Assembly: GCA_035610835.1 (NCBI GenBank)
Contig: CM069445.1
Span: forward strand, 32,848,811 to 32,912,810
Length of the DNA stretch: 64,000 nucleotides
Reading direction: 5' to 3'
Source of the DNA: Ophiura sarsii
Taxonomy: Eukaryota > Echinodermata > Ophiuroidea > Amphilepidida > Ophiuridae
The position numbers were made by a program, and so were the translations under genes. The notes beneath the pieces were generated by a model, which saw only the letters and a program-made list of their open reading frames with translations, made no database searches and was not told the origin of the DNA. Shown here piece after piece: positions 13,441 through 25,900 of the stretch (position 1 is the first letter of the stretch; each line of letters starts with the position of its first letter).

Positions 13441-13765
13441 TATTGATTTTCACACAGCAAAGGCATAAAAGCACATTGTCAGGAACCTTTTGTGTTTGTA
13501 CAAAAGATGCTAGTCAGTACCACTCAAAAATCCTGAAATGGTGAACAATTCTGGAAACAATGCATAAATTAGGGTAAAACACCTCAAATGGACCTACTGA
13601 AATAACAATAACGATCCACTCAGCAACATCGTATCTCAACAATCGAGGTGTCAAAGTATGCAGAACAAATTATGCACTGAGTTTGCTTCAAATAATATAT
13701 ACCCTTTTGGGCCGTTAATTATTGGCTCATTTGTTAAGTGTCTCGAAACTTTTTGTGAGGAGTAT

Positions 13766-14967
13766 ACAGGGTGAATCAAAAAGAAATTGCGGCCATTTAA
13801 AGCGGCCATTTGACCTTGATGCGTGCATTGAACCATGGAATTTTTGTTTTTTGTTTGTATAAAGCGTTGTTAATCTAGTTTATCCTCCCAAAGTATGAAA
13901 GTAATCGACATAAAAATAAGCAAACTGTGGCAAGTTTTGTAAACTGACCGCGGATTTACACACAGTAAAATTGGTTTTGCTAAAATGGTCATTATTATCG
14001 CATTAATTGTCAAAATGTTCCTGTAAAATCATTCTTTCACTCTTGGATAAGTAATTAATAGTCTGATACTGAGTTGTCAAATGAAAAGGCAAATCTGAAT
14101 ACAAGCATCACCTGTTACAGACCAAGAAGGCAAGAAGTCTTCAAGAAGTGGAGGTACGTGTCACCCTGCTAACACACAACGTTCTAAAAACGTTCTAAGA
14201 ACGTTAAAAACGTTCTAAGAACGTTTTAAACGTTCTAAGAACGTTTTAAGAACGTTGTGTGTTAGCAGGGCAGAGCCGAAGTGACAGGCTACACCGCAAC
14301 AGGGGAATGGTTAGACGAGCTGTTCACAACATGTTGGACAGGGCACTTACAGTCTTCAGCAAAATGGTGGCCATGTTGAAGGACGGCTTCATTAACAAAT
14401 CTTAATATCAGCAAACAATGAAATTATTTCTATTTTGAATTGCAAGGAAGCTAAAATTTTATTGTATGCCTTACAAAAACACCTTTACCAGAAGACCGTA
14501 ACTCATACCGTGTGAACCTAAAGGCAAATGTGAATGACTTTTCAATGCAATTATCAAGAAACAAAGTGTCTTCAGAACATTTCATTTGTACAATATTTTT
14601 AGTTTGTGAAGTATTATTTATTTCTACAATGTTTTACCACCTTTGGCTCATTTAATATACCAGGAACCTGGAATAAATTACAAGCACAACAATGCCTTTC
14701 TTGTAGACTCTCACTCCATATCATCATGCTGCTGCAATATTCATGTCTGAACAGTGTAAATCCCATTGGAATGGCGAAAAATGCGGACAGTTTACAAAAC
14801 ATGGTACAGTTTGCTTATTTTTTAGTCTATTACTTTCATTTTTAGGGAGGATAAACTAGATTAACAACACTTTATACAGACAACAAGAATTCTATGGTTC
14901 AATGCACGCATCAAGGTAAAATGGCCGTTTCAAATCGTGCACAATGTTTTTTGATTCACCCTGTATA
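13766..14967. mobile_element. Tc1/mariner-like non-autonomous element
   Basis: Ends TACAGGGTGAATCAAAAAG at 13767 and its near-perfect reverse complement ending at 14966, with arms of about 200 bases. The interior has remnants of coding-like text near 14270-14400 but no open transposase. A 107-base palindrome has inserted at 14164-14270. A partial relative lies at 24880-25360. Confidence 0.8.
14164..14270. mobile_element. Palindromic AACGTTCT MITE nested in the mariner-like element
   Basis: It begins CCCTGCTAACACACAACGTT and ends with its reverse complement; the inside is repeated AACGTTCTAAGAACGTT. The related element at 25.06 kb has the same flanks joined directly (ACGTGTCAGAGCCGAAGTG), giving an empty site and a 2-bp CA duplication. 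Confidence 0.8.
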
Positions 14968-17900
14968 TGCAAAGTGGTGTTTTCTGATGTAAAAATATCT
15001 TAATATATTTGTACACCATGTTTTCCATATACATTTAATAGAATCTGATGAACTAAATCTGTATATTGTAAAAATAAAAATGTATTGTATAACAACCTTT
15101 TTGCTCTGAGTAAAATAAATATATATGCAAAATGTACATAGTATCTTTTTCTGATGTTAAAATATCTTTTAAGATATTTTAACATCAGAAAAAGATATAT
15201 ACGGAATATTTGGTATTTGGTATACTTGGTATTTGGTATACGGGAAAACATATTAAAATATGTTTTCCGTATACCAAAATACATTTAATAGAATCCGATG
15301 AACTGAATCTGTATATTATAAAAATGCAATGTATATAAATGTTATGCTCTGAGTAAAATAAATATATATGCAAAATGTACATAGTATCTTGACCACCCCA
15401 ACGAGGTGTGATGGTATACAAACAAATATTGTACGCCTGAGAGTGTGATAGTAAAAATTGTACCACAAGATCAAGTTTAGACTTTTCCTTTGCCTCGTGT
15501 AATGGAACAATCATAATTGAATCGAGTGATATATTTTTACTATTAACAAAAAGCACACAATATCTTTTTATATAATGATATCACACAATCAATTTCACAC
15601 CATGTGATAGACAAAATTATCACATGGCTGGAATCATGCCAATCATAATAACAACAACAACCACAAAAACCTGTTCTACGGGCCTGACCGATTCATTTTT
15701 TTGTATTGGATTTAAAAAAAAAAATAAGTACAGGTATTGACATTTGATAAACTAGATTAACAACACTTTATACAGACAACAAGAATTCTATGGTTCAATG
15801 CACGCATCAAGGTAAAATGGCCGTTTCAAATCGTGCACAATGTTTTTTGATTCACCCTGTATATGCAAAGTGGTGTTTTCTGATGTAAAAATATCTTAAT
15901 ATATTTGTACACCATGTTTTCCATATACATTTAATAGAATCTGATGAACTAAATCTGTATATTGTAAAAATAAAAATGTATTGTATAACAACCTTTTTGC
16001 TCTGAGTAAAATAAATAAATATGCAAAATGTACATAGTATCTTTTTCTGATGTTAAAATATCTTTTAAGATATTTTAACATCAGAAAAAGATATATACGG
16101 AATATTTGGTATTTGGTATACTTGGTATTTGGTATTTGGTATTTGGTATACGGAAAACATATTAAAATATGTTTTCCGTATACCAAAATACATTTAATAG
16201 AATCCGATGAAATGAATCTGTATATTATAAAAATGCAATGTATATAAATGTTATGCTCTGAGTAAAATAAATATATATGCAAAATGTACATAGTATCTTG
16301 ACCACCTCAACGAGGTGTGATGGTACACAAACAAATATTGTACGCCTGAGAGTGTGATAGTAAAAATTGTACCACAAGAGTAAAAATTGTACCACAAAAT
16401 CAAGTTTAGACTTTTCCTTTGCCTCGTGTAATGGAACAATCCTAATTGAATCGAGTGATATATTTTTACTATTAACAAAAAGCACACAATATCTTTTTAT
16501 ATAATGATATCACACAATCAATTTCACACCATGTGATAGACAAAATTATCACATGGCTGGAATCATGCCAATCATAATAACAACAACAACCACAAAAACC
16601 TGTTCTACGGGCCTGACCGATTCATTTTTTTTTATTGGATTTAAAAAAAATTTAAGTACAGGTATTGACATTTGATAAACTAGATTAACAACACTTTATA
16701 CAGACACAAGAATTATATGGTTCAATGCACGCATCAAGGTAAAATGGCCGTTTCAAATCGTGCACAATGTTTTTTGATGCACCCTGTATATGCAAAGTGG
16801 TGTTTTCTGATGTAAAAATATCTTAATATATTTGTACACCATGTTTTCCATATACATTTAATAGAATCTGATGAACTAAATCTGTATATTGTAAAAATAA
16901 AAATGTATTGTATAAAAACCTTTTTGCTCTGAGTAAAATAAATATATATGCAAAATGTACATAGTATCTTTTTCTGATGTTAAAATATCTTTTAAGATAT
17001 TTTAACATCAGAAAAAGATATATACGGAATATTTGGTATACTTGGTATTTGGTATTTCGTATTTGGTATACGGAAAACATATTAAAATATGTTTTCCGTA
17101 TACCAAAAAACATTTAATAGAATCCGATGAACTGAATCTGTATATTATAAAAATGCAATGTATATAAATGTTATGCTCTGAGTAAAATAAATATATATGC
17201 AAAATGTGCATAGTATCTTGACCACCTCAACGAGGTGTGATGGTACACAAACAAATATTGTACGCCTGAGAGTGTAATAGTAAAAATTGTACCACAAGAG
17301 TAAAAATTGTACCACAAGATCAAGTTTAGACTTTTCCTTTGCCTCGTGTAATGGAACAATCCTAATTGAATCGAGTGATATATTTTTACTATTAACAAAA
17401 AGCACACAATATCTTTTTATATAATGATATCACACAATCAATTTCACACCATGTGATAGACAAAATTATCACATGGCTGGAATCATGCCAATCATAGTAA
17501 CAACAACAACCACAAAAACCTGTTCTACGGGCCTGACCGATTCATTTTTTTTTATTGGATTTAAAAAAAAAATTAAGTACAGGTATTGACATTTGATAAA
17601 CTAGATTAACAACACTTTATACAGACAACAAGAATTATATGGTTCAATGCACGCATCAAGGTAAAATGGCAGTTTCAAATCGTGCACAATGTTTTTTGAT
17701 GCACCCTGTATATGCAAAGTGGTGTTTTCTGATGTAAAAATATCTTAATATATTTGTACACCATGTTTTCCATATACATTTAATAGAATCTGATGAACTA
17801 AATCTGTATATTGTAAAAATAAAAATGTATTGTATAAAAACCTTTTTGCTCTGAGTAAAATAAATATATATGCAAAATGTGCATAGTATCTTTTTCTGAT

Positions 17901-18470
17901 GTTAAAATATCATTTAAGATATTTTAACATCAGAAAAAGATATATACGGAATATTTGGTATTTGGTATACTTGGTATTTGGTATTTGGTATTTGGTATAC
18001 GGAAAACATATTAAAATATGTTTTCCGTATACCAAAATACATTTAATAGAATCCGATGAACTGAATCTGTATATTATAAAAATGCAATGTATACAAATGT
18101 TATGCTCTGAGTAAAATAAATATATATGCAAAATGTACAAAGTATCTTGACCACCTCAACGAGGTGTGATGGTATACAAACAAATAGTGTACGCCTGAGA
18201 GTGTGATAGTAAAAATTGTACCACAAGATCAAGTTTAGACTTTTCCTTTGCCTCGTGTAATGGAACAATCCTAATTGGATCGAGTGATATATTTTTACTA
18301 TTAACAAAAAACACACAATATCTTTTTATATAATGATATCACACAATCAATTTCATGCCATGTGATAGACAAAATTATCACATGGCTGGAATCATGCCAA
18401 TCATAGTAACATTTCTTGTTAAGGCAACAACAACAAAAACCTGTTCTACGGGCCTGACCGATCCATTTTT
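14850..18470. repeat. Four-copy tandem array, unit about 0.9 kb
   Basis: Unit starts GATAAACTAGATTAACAAC at 14850, 15746, 16674 and 17595 (spacing 896, 928, 921). Each unit begins with the right end of the mariner-like element and then holds two perfect hairpins and a TTTGGTA micro-repeat. The array therefore arose after the element inserted. Sequence identity between units is very high. Open frames here are repeat artefacts. Confidence 0.92.
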
Positions 18471-19708
18471 TGGAAATTTGATTTTTTTTCTTCTTTTGTT
18501 GAAAATATTTGACATTTTGTGACATTTTCCCCCAACTTGTTTGGGAACCCCCCCCCCCCCCCCCCCCGCCCCCCAAAAATAAAATCCAGGCCGACCGACC
18601 CTACCTGAGAGGTCTAATTGCCCGTAGAGCATGGTGGGTTTTTTCGTCGCCCAAAATAAAAACTTAATTGTGCATTTGCCCACTTACCGTACAGTTCAGA
18701 TTTTTGATAAGATTTATAGATTTTCAATAAAATAAAATAATAGCTCATTGTCAGGAACCTGTTGTGTCAGGGGTGCAGTACAAAGATATCATTCAGTACC
18801 AAATCCTGAAATGGTGAAACATTCCTGAGAAAAACGCATACATTATTACAATGTACATCCTCATATTAAACTTCTTGGAAAAAGGTTAAGATACAGATAG
18901 AGCGTGTCAAAATATTCAGGTCCCGTTTTTAAAAATACTTCTTTAGTTAAAATGTGTCAATTTTTAAATTGAGTATGAAAGTGTAAACCCTGTTTCATAT
19001 TTGGTGAAGTTTTCATGGCAATAATTGCCTGCCAAAATTACAATTCATTGAAGAAAAAGCACAACATCTAAAGAGTGCCACAGAATTAAATGTACCCAGG
19101 TTGATAGCATTATATTGCAGCATTAGTTATGTACATGTCTCATAGACATTTTATCAAAATTGTTGTCTTTCAGCTTTAATTAATAAACAATATTGCTGGT
19201 TAAATAAAAACACAAACAACAAAATCAACACCAAATATAATTATACATATCCAGCTGAATATATATATTGACACCCTGCAATCATCGGTAATACCAACAA
19301 TCCATGCATTGTCTCATTGAACAATGAAAAAGTGTGTGCTTTAATTATACTTTCACAGAGTTTCCATGGAACAATTGGATTTCCCCATTTTTGAGAAAAT
19401 GCACATATATTCTATTTGGGAACTGAACAAAATAAATAATCAGTTTATGGTCTAGAATATGTAATTTTCAGAAATTAGTAAGATACTAATATTTTTCGAT
19501 TTTTTTAAAATTCAAATTGGTTTTAAAAATCAATGAAATTGGGACCTGAATATTTGGACTCACGATACACTGGTGTAACTTCAAATGCCAGTTTCCTGTG
19601 GTAATTTTAAATGATTATTCAAAATGTCAAATTGTGAGTTGTTGGTTACCCATAAGGATTCTTTTAAATTTCATTATGTTAATGTTTCCTTGGATTCCTG
19701 ATGAAATT
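18471..19708. other. Downstream region of the receptor gene
   Basis: Holds a C run (18550-18577) and AT-rich DNA. It should contain the 3' UTR and polyadenylation site of the receptor; no clear AATAAA on the minus strand near the stop was found, only ATTAAA-type variants near 19175 and 19345. Confidence 0.4.
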
Positions 19709-19961
19709 TTACACGCTGTTAATTGTTTCCATCTCCAAAACATCACTAGGGCCGTCCATTGGATGTAAATATGAATCGCGAATGATAGGCTCATGTTGGG
19801 TCAATTTGTGATATGCTGGATTGTCAATCCCTTGGGGCGAAGATTGTGCAGTCCCTGCGTGCATCTGCAGGTTCAAGATAAAGCTAAGTCTTTGTGCCAG
19901 TTCCCGGAAAGTACAACGACCTTTGGGGTTGCGGCTCCAACAAAGCTTCATAACATCATAC
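19709..19961 (-). CDS. Receptor exon 27: end of kinase and C-terminal tail
   Basis: 253 bases including stop TAA at 19709-19711. It encodes [20 protein letters not shown], then [12 protein letters not shown], then a 48-residue tail. The tail holds NPAY (NPxY form, a PTB-domain binding motif) and DSYLHPM. The paired docking tyrosines of vertebrate MET are not seen in the same spacing. Confidence 0.92.
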
Positions 19962-22900
19962 CTAAGATAGAAAAAATGATTTCTTCTGTGAATTGATTAA
20001 TCAAATATAAGAGGTTGGAAAATGACTGTTTTGCTAATATCTTTTTCATTAAATAAAATTGTAATGTTTCACCGTATTGAGCTCATAATTTGGTTCTGGC
20101 AGCTATATTTATTTTGATAATTTTCTTTATGTCAAGTTAATTACACACTATTTGGCAATCAATGAAATATATTGACAAACTGACATATAGCCTCTCCTGA
20201 CAGGGTACATGGAGAAAAGAAAACAAACAAATATGCAAATAAAATCTTTGCCTAACTGAGCAAAACTACAGCATGCTTAATTTCTCAATCCCCTTGGTGT
20301 AATACGTTATGTGATGTAGTATGAAAACGTAATCATAATTTTTGTACAAGACCATAGTCTTTAAATAAAAACTTTTACATACAAGAAACTTACACATCTT
20401 GACAGCAGTCCCCTGGACATGAAAGGCGGTCTCCCTGCATGATATGATAATACATATCTTTGTTGGCTATCTGTCGGTATGGTTTAGCTCCATTGGTATA
20501 GATCTCCCAAAGAAGTACACCATAAGACCACTGGTTTGTGAAAATCAACAAAACAAATATTTGTAAATATTACAAATAAGGGGGTAAGTAACAATTTACA
20601 AAAGACATGAAACTTTAATGAAAAGGTAATAACTTGTTTTTTAATTAGAAATATAAATAAATCATTTAAACAAAACCATCATATTTCACACAACAGCAAC
20701 GTAGAGCCAACCAATTCACCAGACTAATACACAGCCGTTTTCTTATGATCAGCATCATGATTACTGTCGGTACTTGTACAAGTATTGTATGCTTAGTATC
20801 TGTATGGAGAACTTACAGTACCTGTGTGGTAAAACCAAAGTAGAGCGCCGCACAGTAGCAAAGTTACTGGTACTGTGCAGCTACTTTGGTGGTACTTTAA
20901 AAGTACCCATGCAGCGGTACCAGTAAAGGTACTGGCAGCAGAGTAACCATGATGTCAAGCATAAGAACATAGATTGGATGACGTATTAATGTGAATACAA
21001 CATCAAGACAACGTACTGAAATACATATACTTAACTGGCTTGGACAGGAGTAGGGTGGGGTAGAACATTTTTATCATCTCAGTATTGTACATTATCCATC
21101 TTACCTGTAAAGCTACACTCAGTCATTTGGCATAAGAATTGTATAAAGATTTTGAGTTTTGTGCTTTTTATAATGACTTTCTATGCAATAACTCATATAC
21201 AGACGCCAATAATTCAAATACGCTTCTATAGCATTTTCAGCTGGTAGACCGTTCAGTATCTGACCAAATTATTTTAATACAATTTATGTGAGCCAGCAGA
21301 CATTAGTTAAGATGATCTATAATCTTTGTCAAATGTAGGTATTTTACCCTGTTTACAAATTTTTGGAATAAAAATAAAAGATCACTGTGACATTGGCAAT
21401 TCCTTAGTGTATTCTACAGTATTTGAAATTATTAAAGAAATAATATCTTTAATTGAAATCACTGAATGTACCTTTAATTTAAGATCAAGATATGTACTGA
21501 AAATTTTGAAAATGTTTACAAACCTTGCAAATTCCATAAAAACATTCTTAGCACATGCTTATAGGTAAAAACCAGAGATGCCATGCCGCTCAAAATACTG
21601 GAATGGTTAGGGAAAAAACTGGGGAAAATGCATTCACTTAAAAAAAAATCCGTAACACAAACTGACAATAAATAAGACCAAGTGAATTTTGACTGATAAA
21701 TTTCCCAAAAAATTGCATATATGGGTATAAACCATGGCCAGGATTCTTACCACGTCAGTCTTTTCATTATAGACACGTCGCCCTAGACTTTCAGGTGCCA
21801 TCCATTTCACGGGTATTTTGGCTTTCTTGTCCTGGCTCACATAATCGTCGGAATCTTCCAAATCACGAGAACGACCAAAGTCACCAATTTTCACAACCAA
21901 GTTTTCATCAACCCTGGTGTTGAAAAAAAATAAAAATTATAGAAGTCTAAACAGAATGACATTTCTTTCTTATCTAAAAGAATATGTCTAGAACCTTTAC
22001 AATCAGCACATAGGGCTTTGCATAGCACTGAGTCAGCGCTTGTGAAAGTTAAGGATGACATAATGCAGAACTTATCTCAACGGAAAGGTGTTTTCCTTGT
22101 CCTTCTTGACCTGAGCGCAGCATTTGATACTGTGAATCAATCTATCTTGCTCAACCAACTTTCCCATGACGTTGGGATCAAAGGAGTTGCACTCAAGTGG
22201 ATAGAGTCATACCTTACTGGCAGAACGACTAGCGTTTGAATCAATGGAGTCTCCTCTGATGTAAACAAAAATCTAAGAGCTTGTACGATGATGGTGTTAT
22301 GAAGCCATGATTTCTTGCATGTCTATGGGAACTGAGTTAGGGACCGGATTTACAATGTTAGCAAAAATGCAATGAATTGTGGTGCTGTCATTGGAGTGCA
22401 AGTGTCTTTTGATCTAATATAGCTATCATATGCATTCATAGACTCAAATACCTATGTTTTATGTGCGGGAAATATTTAAAAAAATCAATTGGATATGAAT
22501 ATTTTGGAGCTGTGAAACAAGTTTAGCAATAAATGTTCTTACATGCAGTTTCTAGCCGCTAGATCACGATGTACAAACTTCTTATCAGAGAGATAGGTCA
22601 TACCGTTAGCAGCATCAATTGCAAACTTCAGTTTCTGTTCACTTGTAATCTCCTGAATAAATACAATCATATTTGATGTGTTTAGGCAATCATCATGGTT
22701 AATAACAATATGCAAATATTGTTCCTGATTACAGATGTTCAAATGTTTTGCAATTGTCAAAGTTCTTAATATGCAGTGAGCATGTAATTTCACAGACAAC
22801 GACAGCTAGTTATGACAAAAAAGCGTGTACATGACAAAACAAAATGCATGCATTTTATGTTTAATCAAACAAATTTAAAAAAAATGTAAACAAAAAAAGA

Positions 22901-25900
22901 TGCATTTTACACAATGTTTAAAATATCACAACAGGCACCGCTCTATTTTGAGCGTTTACACATGTATACGTTGAAAAACAACAAATAATGAATTATCACT
23001 CATTTATTAAGCCTAATAACAGATATAAACATTAAAAATTCATAAAAGAGGGGTATTTTTTCAAATAAAGGCTCAGGTCTCTTTCATTGGCATACAGTCC
23101 AACCATACCTCAAGAAGAGAGGCTAGCCCGGAGGCCATATTAAATTTAAATTCATCCTTTATTATTTTTATTTTTTAGACTCACCAATGTCGTTTTCTTC
23201 AGAAATGATTTTAAGTCACCATTTGTCATCAATGGAATCACCACCAGTGGGCTTCCTTCTGGGTCAAAGGTCATTCCAATCATACCTAATACATTATCAT
23301 GGTCGAAATCTTTCATAATGAGACCTTCTTCAAGGAATTCAATGATGCTGGATGCGTCTTTTTCTCCTACCAAATACAATAACATGCACAGTAAAAAGAT
23401 TAAATGTTGACTCAAGTCAGTATGCAGAAATTTAGGTCCACCCAAGCTGCTCTGCCCCACCCCACTCCCACACACACAAAAAAACCTAATTCTAACTCCA
23501 TAGGCGTTAAAACTAGGGAGTATAGTATTATTCACATATATTTTAAGGATTCATACATATTTGAAAGTAATTTCATGCAGTTTGGGCACTGGACATTATT
23601 TGAATGCAATAACATATAAGTCATTACTGCTTGAATGGCTAAATGGAGACTAGCACGAGGGCTCTGCTGACTATATTAGCTAGCCCATCTATTGCCAAAC
23701 AAGTTTGATAACATATTCAACAAATACCTTGTATCGATTTGACTGCAACTTGGCGTCTTGAAATACCACCATGAGTTGTAAGACCGGCTTCATACACTTT
23801 TCCAAACGCCCCTTGATAATGATAAATTTGAGGATAAAAATATAACTTGATAAATTGCTAGTATACTAGGGAACTATTATACCTGCAATTTAATTTTAAG
23901 GATAATTGTAATGAATAAAGAGTGTATTATTAAGTGTATGCTGTGCGATGTAATCATTCAGCTCAAACTGAGGGATTTTATTGAAAACAGAATTGTATTA
24001 TCTATAAAATCGAATAAAGGTAGTGTCTGTTTTGATGATGAAATATTTACAAATTCTGCTATACTGCCAAAGTTAATAACACATGTGCACAGTCACTACA
24101 CCCATCCTATCTCATCAGCACATAACCAAATAGATTGATAGAAAAATGTGCTAATGGACTGTTAACGCTTTCCACACGGCTATTGGCTTTACAGTATACA
24201 AAAGAGATTTTTTAGAAACCTTTTCTTATTTTCAAGGTATATCTCAAGGATTACTGAACCAATACTATACTCTGTTTGGCCATCTCGAGACAGTGACGTA
24301 ACTGAACAGGCGCAGCTTTTACGCACGCGTGTGTATCTTCCGCCTTTCAACGCTCGTGTTTGTACGCCAGCGCCGCGATTATGCGCGCACATTATGTGAT
24401 GCAATTAGTAGAATACGCGGTTACGTCACTGTCTCGAGATGGCCAAACAGAGTATAGGCATATTTGTACTTATTTCAATGCATTTCTCATGATGATTCCA
24501 AATATGGTAATGAAATTCAATTACTTTGACATTTTTGAAATGTGAAATGTTGTAATGTCGTCTGTAGAAGCCTGCTGCGTGGAAAGTGTTATACTTAGAT
24601 ATTACCTTGTCCTAATATTCTTCCCATAGTTAATGCATTGTATCGTATGACATCTTCCGAGCTAATCTGCACATTATTTGGTAACATGATGCTTGCATGT
24701 TGCTTACAACTGCTTTCGGACTTCAGATTTCCAAGGTCATCTTCAACATCTGTAAAATGAATAAATAAATGTTCATGACATTCAGCATCGTTATATTTTG
24801 GCTTATGTTGCAAAAATTGCCTGAAATTAGATTAATTTGTTCTAAATGAGACATTTCATACTAATTTTAAGTAATTTTGACATTAAATTGAACATTTTTT
24901 ATTGCTTGAGAGACAAAATGTTCCTGAAATATTAATTCTTTAACTCTGGGATAAGCAGTTAATCTTCTGGTACCAAAGTGTCAAATAAAAAGACACATCT
25001 GAATACCTGCATCAGTGACTGGTGATACTGCATCACCAGTCAACCTTCAAGAAATGGAGGCACGTGTCAGAGCCGAAGTGAGATCCCTGCGCCGCAACGG
25101 TATGTGCTTCATATCACCATGCTGCAGTAATATTCATGTCTTAACTGTGTAAATCCCATAGGAAGGGCGAAAAACACGGACAGTTTACAAAACGTGTCGC
25201 AGTTTGCTTATTTTTCAGTCGATTACTTTCATGTTTTGGGAGGATAAACTAGATTAACAACGCTTTATACAAACAACAGAAATTCCATGGGTCAATGCTC
25301 GCAGCAAGGTCAAATGGTCGTTTCAAATTGTGCACAATGTTTTTTGATTCACCCTGTATACACTAGATAACAAATCAATTTCCATAAATATCCATGACTT
25401 ACTCTTTTGTAATAAAACAAGCCGTTCAAGGATCAAAGCATCCCTTTCTCTCAACAATTTCCTGTGTTGTACGACATAATGAGCTAGTGCAATAACCAGT
25501 AAAACCAGTAAAACCAGGACAAACGTCACAACTACAGCCAGGATAATTTGCTGTACGTTTGATTGTGAAGGGTATTGCAAACTACCGATATTAATTTCAA
25601 GATTCCCATGACGGACCTGAAAATACAAATTACACAAATGTATTCATCAATGACAATAACAATGACCACAACATTAAAAATACTAATAACCAATACTATA
25701 ACAACAGCAGTAGCAAAAAATACACAATAATAAGTCGTACAAAAGAAATTACGATAACAGTCATTGCTTTTATTTCTAGTATACAAATATTATCTGGCTA
25801 TGAGTGTGATGGTTGAAATATAATCATGAGGTGAGAGATAGACAGCTCCATTCCATGAGCTGTTACAGTTCTGGGCCAAGAGCACTTAGGCCAAACAAAA

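Noticed and set aside
13651..13836. Short minus-strand frame at the mariner-like end
   Set aside because: It crosses the element boundary and has no family text.
15000..18320. Many overlapping minus- and plus-strand open frames in the 15-18 kb array
   Set aside because: They repeat with the 0.9-kb unit, consist of Ile/Tyr/Phe-rich text from AT-rich DNA, and cross the hairpins. They are by-products of the repeat.
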